Origin: Ptiloglossa arizonensis
Lineage: Eukaryota > Arthropoda > Insecta > Hymenoptera > Colletidae
Length of the DNA: 64,000 nucleotides
Assembly: GCF_051014685.1 (NCBI RefSeq)
Contig: NW_027478399.1
Location: 2,140,544-2,204,543 of the forward strand
Direction: 5' to 3'
Shown here piece by piece: positions 12,880-24,598 of the stretch (position 1 is the stretch's first letter; every line of letters begins with the position of its first letter). The translations under genes and the position numbers were made by a program. The notes under the pieces were generated by a model. That model saw only the letters and a program-made list of their open reading frames with translations, was not told the origin of the DNA and searched no databases.

Positions 12880-13470
12880 ATCAGACCAGTGAATAAATTT
12901 TGATGGTTTCTCAACCATTCCTTAACTTCCAACTCCCATATCTCGCGACCGGATTGACGAATTCCAGAAATTCCTATTGCATCTGAAAGCAGAAACTCGA
13001 CCGATTTCAACGGTAAGTGTACTTTTCCCCTAGGCCATTCCAGTTATTGGTTTCGAGTATCAAATCAGCGAAAATTTTGATGGTTTCACAACCATTCCTT
13101 AATATCAAACTCCCATATCTCGCGAACGGAATGACGAACTCGAGAAATTCCTGTTGCATCTGAAAGTAGAAACTCGCCCGGTTACAATGGTGTGTGTACT
13201 TTTCCCCCAAGCCATAGTAGTTATTGGTTTCGAGCATCAGACTTGCGAAAATTTTGATGGATTCTCAATCACTCCTTAACTTCAAACTCCCATATCTCGC
13301 GAATGGATTGACGAAAACGAGAAACTCCTGTTGCATCTGAAAGCACAGACTCGCCCGATTACAACGCTATGTGTATTTTTGCCCTAGGCCATTGTAGTTA
13401 TTGGTTTCGAGAATCAGACCAGCGAAAATTTTGATGGTTTCTCAACCATTCCTTAACTTCAAACTCCCAT
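12745..13470. repeat. Satellite segment copied at about 15,048-15,775 (13 monomers apart)
   Basis: About four monomers, including the 179-bp one at 12,891, recur after 2,303 bp (thirteen monomers plus the extra 2 bp). Shared variants are gaccagtgaataaatttt, gcgaccggattgacgaatt, aacggtaagtgtac, and gtttcacaaccattccttaat. The copies differ at several sites, such as acgctatgtg near 13,365 versus tggtatgggt near 15,668. Confidence 0.75.
12886..12900. other. 2-bp insertion marker in a 179-bp monomer
   Basis: gaccagtgaataaatttt replaces gaccagcgaaaatttt, adding 2 bp. It shares the preceding agtg with the copy near 15,194, while the other two copies (near 6,875 and 59,441) have agag. Confidence 0.85.
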
Positions 13471-15047
13471 ATCTCGCGAACGGACTGACGAAATCGAGAA
13501 ATTCCTGTTGCATCGGAAAGTAGATACTCGCCCGATTACAATGGTGTGTGTACTTTTCCCCTAGGCCATTCCAGTTATTGGTTTCGAGTATCAGACCAGA
13601 GAAAATTTTGAAGGTTTCTCAACCATTCCTTAACTTCGAACTCCCATATCACGCGAACGGATTGACGAACTGGAGAAATTCCTGTTGCATCTGAAAGTAG
13701 AAACTCGCACGATTACAACGGTATTTGTATTTTTCCCCTAGGCCTTTGTAGTTATTGGTTTCGGGAATCAGAATTGCGAAAATTTTGTTGGTTTCTCAAA
13801 CATTCCTTATCTTCAAACTCCCATATCTCGCGAACGGAATGACGAAGTCGAGAAATTCCTGTTGCATCTGAAAGTAGAAACTCGCCCGATTACAACGGTG
13901 TGTGTACTTTTCCCCTAGGCCATTGCAGTTATTGGTTTCGAGTATCATACCAGCCAAAATTTTGATGGTTTCTCAACCATTCCTTAACTTCAAACTCCCA
14001 TATCTCGCGAACGGATTGACGAACACGAGAAACTCCTGTTGCATCTGAAAGCACAGACTCGCCCGATTACAATGGTATGTGAATTTTTCCCCTAGGCCAT
14101 TGTAGTTATTGGTTTCGAGTATCAGACCAGCGAAAACTTTGATGGTTTCTCAACCATTCCTTAACTTCAAACTCCCATATCTCGCGAACGGATTGACGAA
14201 CTCGAGAAATTCCTGTTGCATCTGAAAGTAGAAACTCGCCCGATTGCAACGGTATCTGTATTTTTCCCCTAGGCCTTTGTAGTTATTGGTTTCGGGAATC
14301 AGACTTGCGGAAATTTTGATGGTTTCTCAACCATTCCTTAACTTCCAACTCCCATATCTCGCGAACGGATTGACGAACTCGAGAAATTACTGTTGCTTCT
14401 GAAAGTAGAAACTCGCCCGATTTCAACGGTATGTGTATTTTTCCCCTAGGCCTTTGTAGTTATTGGTTTCGGGAATCAGACTTGCGAAAATTTTGACGGT
14501 TTCTCAACCATTCCTTAATATCAAACTCCCATATCTCGCGAACGGATTGACGAACTCGAGAAATTACTGTTGCTTCTGAAAGTAGAAACTCGCCCGATTA
14601 CAATGGTGTGTGTACTTTTCCCCTAGGCCATAGTAGCTATTGGTTTCGAGTATCAGCCTTGCGAAAATTTTGATGGTTGCTCAATCGTTCCTTAATTTCA
14701 AACTCCCATATCTCCCGAACGGATTGACGAACTCGAGAAGTTCCTGTTGCATCGGAAAGTAGATACTCGCCCGATTACAATGGTGTGTGTACTTTTCCCC
14801 TAGGCCATAGTAGTTATTGGTTTCGAGTATCAGACTTGCGATAATTTTGATGGTTTCTCAACCATTCCTTAACTTCGAACTCCCATATCTCGCGAACAGA
14901 TTGACGAACACGAGAAATTCCTGTTGCATCTGAAAGTAGAAACTCGACCGATTACAACGGTATGTGTATTTTTCCCCTAGCCCTTTGTAGATATTGGTTT
15001 CGGGAATCAGACTTGCGAAAATTTTGATGGTTTCTCAACCACTCCTT
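13471..15047. repeat. Satellite monomers of mixed type
   Basis: About nine monomers. Individual units resemble those at 15.9-16.2 kb, 19.0-19.4 kb and 60-63 kb, for example the cagaattgcg monomer near 13,770, which recurs near 19,258. Much of 14,000-14,900 has the same monomer order as about 60,370-61,250. Nothing other than satellite is visible. Confidence 0.75.
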
Positions 15048-15188
15048 AAATTCTAACTCCCATATCTCGCGAACGGATTGACGAACTCGAGAAATTCCTG
15101 TTACATCTGAAAGTAGAAACTCGCCCGATTGCAATGATGTGTGTACTTTTCCCCTGGGCCATTCCAGTTATTGGTTTCGAGTATCAGA

Positions 15189-15203
15189 CCAGTGAATAAA
15201 TTT
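15189..15203. other. 2-bp insertion marker in a 179-bp monomer
   Basis: Same gaataaatttt change as near 12,891, at the position expected for the 13-monomer-spaced pair. It explains why that spacing is 2,303 bp and not 2,301. Confidence 0.85.
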
Positions 15204-15329
15204 TGATGGTTTCTCAACCATTCCTTAACTTCCAACTCCCATATCTCGCGACCGGATTGACGAATTCGAGAAATTCCTATTGCATCTGAAAGCAGAAACT
15301 CGCCCGATTTCAACGGTAAGTGTACTTTT

Positions 15330-17440
15330 CCCCTAGGCCATTCCAGTTATTGGTTTCGAGTATCAAATCAGCGAAAATTTTGATGGTTTCACAACCATTC
15401 CTTAATATCAAACTCCCATATCTCGCGAACGGATTGACGAACTCGAAAAATTCCTGTTGCATCTGAAAGTAGAAACTCGCCCGGTTACAATGGTGTGTGT
15501 ACTTTTCCCCCAAGCCATAGTAGTTATTGGTTTCGAGCATCAGACTTGCGAAAATTTTGATGGATTCTCAATCATTCGTTAACTTCAAACTCCCATATCT
15601 CGCGAATGGATTGACGAACACGAGAAACTCCTGTTGCATCTGAAAGCACAGACTCGCCCGATTACAATGGTATGGGTATTTTTGCCCTAGGCCATTGTAG
15701 TTATTGGTTTCGAGTATCAGACCAGCGAAAATTTTGATGGTTTCTCAACCATTCCTTAACTTCAAACTCCCATATCTCGCGAACGGATTGACGAACTCGC
15801 GAAATTACAGTTGCTTCTGAAAGTAGAAACTTGCCCGATTACAATGTTGTGTGTACTTTTCCACTAGGCCATAGTAGCTATTGGTTTCGAGTATCAGCCT
15901 TGCGAAAATTTTGATGGTTGCTCAATCGTTCCTTAACTTCAAACTCCCATATCTCGCGAACGGATTGACGAACTCGAGAAATTCCTGTTGCATCGGAAAG
16001 TAGATACTCGCCCGATTACAATGGTGTGTGTACTTTTCCCCTAGGCCATTCCAGTTATTGGTTTCGAGTATCAGACCAGAGAAAATTTTGATGGTTTCTC
16101 AACCATTCCTTAACTTCGAACTCCCATATCTCGCGAACGGATTGACGAACTGGAGAAATTCCTGTTGCATCTGAAAGTAGAAACTCGCACGATTACAACG
16201 GTATGTGTACTTTTCCCCTAGGCCATAGTAGTTATTGGTTTCGAGTATCAGACTTGCGAAAATTTTGATGGTTTCTCAAGCGTTCCTTAACTTCATACTC
16301 CCATATCTCGCGAAGGGATTGACGAACTCGAGAAGTTCCTGTTGCATCTGAAAGTAGAAACTCGCCTGATTACAATGGTGTGTATACTTTTACCCTAGGC
16401 CATTCCAGATATTGGTTTCGATTATCAGAACAGCGAAAATTTTGATGGATTCTCAACCATTCCTTAATTTCAAACTCCCATATCTCGCGAATGGATTGAC
16501 GAACTCGAGAAATTCCTGTTGCATCTGAAAGTAGAAACTCGCCCGATTACAAAGGTGTGTGTACTTTTCCCCTAGGCCATTCCAGTTATTGGTTTCGAGT
16601 ATCAGACCAGCGAAAATTTTGATGGTTTCTCAACCATTCCTTAACTTCAAACTCCCATATCTCGCGAACGGATTGACGAACTCGAGAAATTCCTGTTGAA
16701 TCTGACAGTTGAAACTCGCCCGATTACAATGGTGTGTGTACTTTTCCTCTAGGCCATAGTAGTTATTCGTTTCGAGTATCAGACTTGCGAAAATTTTGAT
16801 GGTTGCTCAAGCGTTCCTTAACTTCGAACTTCCATATCTCGCGAACGGATTGACGAGCTCGAGAAGTTCCTGCTGCATCTGAAAGTAGAAACTCGCCCAA
16901 TTACAATGGTGTGTGTACTTTTCCCCTAGGCCATTCCAGATATTGGTTTCGATTATCAGAACAGCGAAAATTTTGATGGTTTCGCAACCATTCCTTAACT
17001 TCAGACTCCCATATCTCGCGAACGAATTGACGAACTCGAGAAATTCCTTTTGCATCTGAAAGCAGGAACTCGCCCGATTACAACGGTTTGTGTAATTTTG
17101 CCCTAGGCCATAGTAGTTATTGGTTTCGAGTATCAGACTTGCGAAAATTTTGATGGTTTCCAAGCGTTCCTTAACTTCTAACTCCCATATCTCGCAAACG
17201 GATTGACGAACTCGAGAAATTCCTGTTGCATCTGAAAGTAGAAACTCGCCCGATTACAATGGTGTGTGTACTTTTCCCCTAGGCCATAGTAGTTATTGGT
17301 TTCGAGTATCAGACTTGCGAAAATTTTGATGGTTTCTCAAGCGTTCCTTAACTTCATACTCCCATATCTCGCGAAGGGATTGCCGAACTCGAGAAATTCC
17401 AGTTGCATCTGAAAGGAGAAACTCGCCCGATTTCAACGGT
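15330..17440. repeat. 17/18-mer HOR, copy 1 (one monomer shorter)
   Basis: The left part (to about 16,200) recurs at 18,338 onward with an offset of 3,008 bp. The right part recurs with an offset of 3,185 bp, one monomer more. Markers are acaatgttgtgtg at 15,841 and 18,849, and the tttccaagcg 1-bp deletion at about 17,160 and 20,345. The change of offset falls in the monomer around 16,200. There this copy goes from acgattacaacggtatgtg straight to tacttttcccctaggccatag, while copy 2 has a whole extra monomer with cctttgtag. Confidence 0.8.
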
Positions 17441-18155
17441 ATGTGTACTTTTCCCCTAGGCCATTCCAGTTATTGGTTTCGAGTATCAAATCAGCGAAAA
17501 TTTTGATGGTTTCACAACCATTCCTTAATATCAAACTCCCATATCTCGCGAACGGATTGACGAACTCGAAAAATTCCTGTTGCATCTGAAAGTAGAAACT
17601 CGCCCGGTTACAATGGTGTGTGTACTTTTCCCCTAGGCCATAGTAGTTATAGGTTTCGAGTATCAGACTTGCGAAAATTTTGATGGTTTCTCAAGCGTTC
17701 CTTAACTTCATACTCCCATATCTCGCGAAGGGATTGCCGAACTCGAGAAATTCCAGTTGCATCTGAAAGGAGAAACTCGCCCGATTTCAACGGTATGTGT
17801 ACTTTTCCCCTAGGCCATTCCAGTTATTGGTTTCGAGTATCAAATCAGCGAAAATTTTGATGGTTTCACAACCATTCCTTAATATCAAACTCCCATATCT
17901 CGCAAACGGATTGACGAACTCGAGAAATTCCTGTTGCATCTGAAAGTAGAAACTCGCCCGATTACAATGGTGTGTGTACTTTTCCCCTAGGCCATAGTAG
18001 TTATTGGTTTCGAGTATCAGACTTGCGAAAATTTTGATGGTTTCTCAAGCGTTCCTTAACTTCATACTCCCATATCTCGCGAAGGGATTGCCGAACTCGA
18101 GAAATTCCAGTTGCATCTGAAAGGAGAAACTCGCCCGATTTCAACGGTATGTGTA
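17191..18155. repeat. Triplicated dimer (354-bp unit)
   Basis: Two monomer types alternate. One has gcgaagggattgccg, ttccagttgcatctgaaagg and usually tcaaatcagcg with gtttcacaaccattcc. The other has gacttgcg and gtttctcaagcg. The diagnostic gattgccg motif falls at 17,379, 17,733 and 18,087, exactly 354 bp apart each time. The same dimer start is seen once more at 20,560, where the array goes on differently. This is the only higher-order unit I find in three adjacent copies. Confidence 0.85.
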
Positions 18156-18337
18156 CTTTTTCCCTAGGCCTTTCCAGTTATTGGTTTCGTGTATCAGACT
18201 TGCGAAATTTTTGATGGTTTCTCAACCATTCCTAAACTTCAAACTCCCATATCTCGCGAACGGATTGACGAACTCGAGAAATTCCTGTTGCATCTGAAAG
18301 TAGAAACTCGCCCGATTACAATGGTGTGTGTACTTTT

Positions 18338-20625
18338 CCCCTAGGCCATTCCAGTTATTGGTTTCGAGTATCAAATCAGCGAAAATTTTGATGGTTTCAC
18401 AACCATTCCTTACTATCAAACTCCCATATCTCGCGAACGGATTGACGAACTCGAAAAATTCCTGTTGCACCTGAAAGTAGAAACTCGCCCGGTTACAATG
18501 GTGTGTGTACTTTTCCCCCAAGCCATAGTAGTTATTGGTTTCGAGCATCAGACTTGCGAAAATTTTGATGGATTCTCAATCATTCGTTAACTTCAAACTC
18601 CCATATCTCGCGAATGGATTGACGAACACGAGAAACTCCTGTTGCATCTGAAAGCACAGACTCGCCCGATTACAATGGTATGTGTATTTTTGCCCTAGGC
18701 CATTGTAGTTATTGGTTTCGAGTATCAGACCAGCGAAAATTTTGATGGTTTCTCAACCATTCCTTAACTTCAAACTCCCATATCTCGCGAACGGATTGAC
18801 GAACTCGCGAAATTACTGTTGCTTCTGAAAGTAGAAACTTGCCCGATTACAATGTTGTGTGTACTTTTCCACTAGGCCATAGTAGCTATTGGTTTCGAGT
18901 ATCAGCCTTGCGAAAATTTTGATGGTTGCTCAATCGTTCCTTAACTTCAAACTCCCATATCTCGCGAACGGATTGACGAACTCGAGAAATTCCTGTTGCA
19001 TCGGAAAGTAGATACTCGCCCGTTTACAATGGTGTGTGTACTTTTCCCCTAGGCCATTCCAGTTATTGGTTTCGAGTATCAGACCAGAGAAAATTTTGAT
19101 GGTTTCTCAACCATTCCTTAACTTCGAACTCCCATATCTCGCGAACGGATTGACGAACTGGAGAAATTCCTGTTGCATCTGAAAGTAGAAACTCGCACGA
19201 TTACAACGGTATGTGTATTTTTCCCCTAGGCCTTTGTAGTTATTGGTTTCGGGAATCAGAATTGCGAAAATTTTGATGGTTTCTCAACCATTCCTTAACT
19301 TCAGACTCCCATATCTCGCGAACGGAATGACGAACTCGAGAAATTCCTGTTGCATCTGAAAGTAGAAACTCGCCCGATTACAACGGTATGTGTACTTTTC
19401 CCCTAGGCCATAGTAGTTATTGGTTTCGAGTATCAGACTTGCGAAAATTTTGATGGTTTCTCAGGCGTTCCTTAACTTCATACTCCCATATCTCGCGAAG
19501 GGATTGACGAACTCGAGAAGTTCCTGTTGCATCTGAAAGTAGAAACTCGCCTGATTACAATGGTGTGTGTACTTTTCCCTTAGGCCATTCCAGATATTGG
19601 TTTCGATTATCAGAACAGCGAAAATTTTGATGGATTCTCAACCATTCCTTAACTTCAAACTCCCATATCTCGCGAATGGATTGACGAACTCGAGAAATTC
19701 CTGTTGCATCTGAAAGTAGAAACTCGCCCGATTACAAAGGTGTGTGTACTTTTCCCCTAGGCCATTCCAGTTATTGGTTTCGAGTATCAGACCAGCGAAA
19801 ATTTTGATGGTTTCTCAACCATTCCTTAACTTCAAACTCCCATATCTCGCGAACGGATTGACGAACTCGAGAAATTCCTGTTGAATCTGACAGTAGAAAC
19901 TCACCCGATTACAATGGTGTGTGTACTTTTCCTCTAGGCCATAGTAGTTATTCGTTTCGAGTATCAGACTTGCGAAAATTTTGATGGTTGCTCAAGCGTT
20001 CCTTAACTTCGAACTTCCATATCTCGCGAACGGATTGACGAACTCGAGAAGTTCCTGCTGCATCTGAAAGTAGAAACTCGCCCAATTACAATGGTGTGTG
20101 TACTTTTCCCCTAGGCCATTCCAGATATTGGTTTCGATTATCAGAACAGCGAAAATTTTGATGGTTTCGCAACCATTCCTTAACTTCAGACTCCCATATC
20201 TCGCGAACGAATTGACGAACTCGAGAAATTCCTTTTGCATCTGAAAGCAGGAACTCGCCCGATTACAACGGTTTGTGTAATTTTGCCCTAGGCCATAGTA
20301 GTTATTGGTTTCGAGTATCAGTCTTGCGAAAATTTTGATGGTTTCCAAGCGTTCCTTAACTTCTAACTCCCATATCTCGCAAACGGATTGACGAACTCGA
20401 GAAATTCCTGTTGCATCTGAAAGTAGAAACTCGCCCGATTACAATGGTGTGTGTACTTTTCCCCTAGGCCATAGTAGTTATTGGTTTCGAGTATCAGACT
20501 TGCGAAAATTTTGATGGTTTCTCAAGCGTTCCTTAACTTCATACTCCCATATCTCGCGAAGGGATTGCCGAACTCGAGAAATTCCAGTTGCATCTGAAAG
20601 GAGAAACTCGCCCGATTTCAACGGT
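18338..20625. repeat. 17/18-mer HOR, copy 2
   Basis: Copy of 15,330-17,440 with one additional monomer near 19,215-19,390. Diagnostic variants in order: gtttcacaaccattcc, ttcgttaacttc, acaatgttgtgtg, gcatcggaaagtagat, gcgaagggattgacg, ttgaatctgacag, and tttccaagcg at 20,345. The stretch 20,450-20,840 also follows 17,970-18,360 at an offset of 2,478 bp (14 monomers), including gaaatttttgatgg. Confidence 0.8.
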
Positions 20626-21244
20626 ATGTGTACTTTTTCCCTAGGCCTTTCCAGTTATTGGTTTCGTGTATCAGACTTGCGAAATTTTTGATGGTTTCTC
20701 AACCATTCCTAAACTTCAAACTCCCATATCTCGCGAACGGATTGACGAACTCGAGAAATTCCTGTTGCATCTGAAAGTAGAAACTCGCCCGATTACAATG
20801 GTGTGTGTACTTTTCCCCTAGGCCATTCCAGTTATTGGTTTCGAGTATCAGACCAGCGATAATTTTGATGGTTTCTCAACCATTCCTTAATTTCAAACTC
20901 CCATATCTCGCGAACGGATTGACGAACTCGAGTAATTCCTATTGCATCTGAAAGGAGAAACTCGCCCGATTTCAACGGTATGTGTACTTTTTCCCTAGGC
21001 CATTCCAGTTATTGGTTTCGTGTATCAGACTTGCGAAAATTTTGATGGTTTCTCAACCATTCCTAAACTTCAAACTCCCATATCTCGCGAACGGATTGAC
21101 GAACTCGAGAAATTCCTGTTGCATCTGAAAGCAGAAACTCGCCCGATTACAACGGTATGTGTATTTTTGCCCTAGGCCATAGTAGTTATTGGTTTCGAGT
21201 ATCAGCCTTGCGAAAATTTTGATGGTTCCTCAATCGTTCCTTAA
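20626..21244. repeat. Satellite monomers between HOR blocks
   Basis: About 3.5 monomers with ctcgagtaattcctattg and ctgaaaggagaaactc variants, forms that are also common at 32-33, 41, 43, 49, 53 and 56 kb. No tandem copy lies directly next to it. Confidence 0.75.
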
Positions 21245-22297
21245 CTTCTAACTCCCATATCTCGCGAACGGAATGACGAACTCGAGAAATTCCTGTTGCA
21301 TCTGAAAGTAGAAACTCGCCCGATTACAACGGTGTGTGTACTTTTCCCCTAGGCCATTCCAGTTATTGGTTTCGAGTAACAGACCAGCGAAAATTTTGAT
21401 GGTTTCTCAACCATTCCTTAACTTCAAACTCCCATATCTCGCGAACGGATTGACGAACTCGAGAAATTCCTGTTGCATCGAAAAGTAGATACTCGCCCGA
21501 TTACAATGGTATGTGAATTTTTCCCCTAGGCCATTGTAGTTATTGGTTTCGAGTATCAGACCAGCGAAAATTTTGATGGTTTCTCAACCATTCCTTAACT
21601 TCAAACTCCCATATCTCGCGAACGGATTGACGAACTCGAGAAATTCCTGTTGCATCTGAAAGTAGAAACTAGCACGATTACAACGGTATGTGTATTTTTC
21701 CCCTAGGCCTTTGTAGGTATTGGTTTCGGGAATCAGACTTGCGAAAATTTTGATGGTTTCTCAACCATTCCTTAACTTCTAACTCCCATATCTCGCGTAC
21801 GGATTGACGAACTCGAGAAATTCCTGTTGCAACTGAAAGTAGAAACTCGCCCGATTACAATGGTGTGTGTACTTTTCCCCTAGGTCATTCCAGTTATTGG
21901 TTTCGAGTATCAGACCAGAGAAAATTTTGATGGTTTCTCAACCATTCCTTAACTTCGAACTCCCATATGTCGCGAACGGATTGACGAACTCGAGAAATTC
22001 CTGTTGCATCTGAAAGTAGAAACTCGCACGATTACAACGGTATGTGTATTTTTCCCCTGGGCCTTTGTAGTTATTGGTTTCGGGAATCAGACTTGCGAAA
22101 ATTTTGATGGTTTCTCAACCATTCCTTAAATTCTAACTCCCATATCTCGCGAACGGATTTACGAACTCCAGAAATTCCTGTTGCATCTGAAAGTAGAAAC
22201 TCGCCCCATTACAATGGTGTGTGTACTTTTTCCCTAGGCCATTCCAGTTATTGGTTTCGAGTATCAGACCAGCGAAAATTTTGGTGGTTTCTCAACC
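21245..22297. repeat. Left part of a block copied 42 monomers away (at 28,679)
   Basis: From the gcgaacggaatgacg monomer onward this stretch follows 28,679 and beyond with an offset of exactly 7,434 bp (42 x 177). Markers are gagtaacagaccagcg (gtaac at 21,376 and 28,810), gcatcgaaaagtagat, aaactagcacgat and gttgcaactgaaag. The match runs on through the next block to about 23,695 (31,130 in the partner). Confidence 0.85.
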
Positions 22298-24598
22298 ATT
22301 CCTTAACTTCAAACTCCCATATCTCGCGAACGGATTGACGAACTCGAGAAATTCCTGTTGCATCTGAAAGCAGAAACTCGCCCGATTACAACGGTATGTG
22401 TATTTTTGCCCTAGGCCATAGCAGTTATTGGTTTCGAGTATCAGACTTGCGAAAATTTTGATGGTTTCTCAAGCGTTCCTTAATTTCAAACTCCCATACC
22501 TCGCTAACGGATTGTCGAACTCGAGAAATTCCTGTTGCATCTGAAAGCAGAGACTCGCCCGATTACAAAGGTATGTGTATTTTTGCCCTAGGCCATAGTG
22601 GTTATTGGTTTCGAGTATCAGACTTGCGAAAATTTTGATGGTTTCTCAAACGTTCCTTAACTTCTAACTCCCATATCTCGCGTACGGATTGACGAACTCG
22701 AGAAATTCCTGTTGCATCTGAAAGTAGACACTCGCCCGATTACAATGGTGTGTGTACTTTTCCCCTAGGCCATTCCAGTTATTGGTTTCGAGTATCAGAC
22801 CAGAGAAAATTTTGATGGTTTCTCAACCATTCCTTAATTTCGAACTCCCATATCTCGCGAACGGATTGACGAACTCGAGAAATTCCTGTTGCATCTGAAA
22901 GTAGAAACTCGCACGATTACAACGGTATGTGTATTTTTCCCCTAGGCCTTTGTAGTTATTGGTTTCGGGAATCAGACTTGCGAAAATTTTGATGGTTTCT
23001 CAACCATTCCTTAACTTCTAACTCCCATATCTCGCGAACGGTTTGACGACCTGGAGAAATTCCTGTTGCATCTGAAAGTAGAAACTCGCACGATTACAAC
23101 GGTATGTGTATTTTTCCCCTAGGCCTTTGTAGTTATTGGTTTCGGGAATCAGACTTGCGAAAATTTTGATGGTTTCTCAACAATTCCTTTACTTCTAACT
23201 CCCATATCTCGCGAACGGATTGACGAACTCGAGAAATTCCTGTTGCATCTGAAAGTAGAAACTCGCCCGATTACAATGGTGTGTGTACTTTTCCCCTAGG
23301 CCATTCCAGTTATTGGTTTCGAGTATCAGACCAGCGAAAATTTTGGTGGTTTCTCAACCATTCCTTAACTTCAAACTCCCATATCTCGCGAACGGATTGA
23401 CGAACTCGAGAAATTCCTGTTGCATCTGAAAGCAGAAACTCGCCCGATTACAACGGTATGTGTATTTTTGCCCTAGGCCATAGCAGTTATTGGTTTCGAG
23501 TATCAGACTTGCGAAAATTTTGATGGTTTCTCAAGCGTTCCTTAATTTCAAACTCCCATACCTCGCTAACGGATTGTCGAACTCGAGAAATTCCTGTTGC
23601 ATCTGAAAGCAGAGATTCGCCCGATTACAAAGGTATGTGTATTTTTGCCCTAGGCCATAGTGGTTATTGGTTTCGAGTATCAGACTTGCGAAAATTTTGA
23701 TGGTTCCTCAACCATTCCTTAACTTCGAACTCCCATATCTCGCGAACAGATTGACGAACTCGAGAAATTCCTGTTGCATCTGAAAGTAGAAACTCGACCG
23801 ATTACAACGGTATGTGTATTTTTCCCCTAGGCCTTTGTAGATATTGGTTTCGGGAATCAGACTTGCGAAAATTTTGATGGTTTCTCAACCATTCCTTAAC
23901 TTCCAACTCCCATATCTCGCGACCGGATTGACGAATTCGAGAAATTCCTATTGCATCTGAAAGCAGAAACTCGCCTAATTTCAACGGTAAGTGTACTTTT
24001 CCCCTAGGCCATTCCAGTTATTGGTTTCGAGTATCAAATCAGCGAAAATTTTGGTGGTTTCTCAACCATTCCTTAACTTCAAACTCCCATATCTCGCGAA
24101 CGGATTGACGAACTTGAGAAATTCCTGTTGTATCTGAAAGTAGAAAGTGGCCCGATTACAATGGTGTGTGTACTTTTCCGCTAGGCCATTCCAGTTATTG
24201 GTTTCGAGTATCAGACCAGAGAAAATTTTGATGGTTTCTCAACCGTTCCTTAACTTCGAACTCCCATATCTCGCGAATGGATTGACGAACTCGTGAAATT
24301 CCTGTTGCATCTGAAAGTAGAAACTCGCCCGATTACAATGGTGTGTGTACTTTTCCGCTAGGCCATTCCAGTTATTGGTTTCGAGTATCAGACCAGAGAA
24401 AATTTTGATGGTTGCTCAATCGTTCCTTAACTTCGAACTCCCATACCTCGCTAACGGATTGTCGAACTCGAGAAATTCCTGTTGCATTTGAAAGCAGAGA
24501 CTCGCCCGATTACAAAGGTGTGTGGACTTTTCCCTCAAGCCATAGTAGTTATTGGTTTCGAGTATCAGACTTGCGAAAATTTTGATGGATTCTCAACC
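22298..24598. repeat. 13-mer HOR (2,301 bp), copy 1
   Basis: Thirteen monomers repeat at once at 24,599-26,899. The catagcagttatt marker lies at 22,419, with its copy 2,301 bp on; gtttgacgacctggag and ttgtatctgaaagtagaaagtgg are also repeated in place. Spot comparison along the full unit found no difference, so the duplication looks very recent. Within the unit, 22,265-22,600 resembles 23,325-23,690 (1,062 bp, six monomers), the trace of an older 6-mer. Confidence 0.9.
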
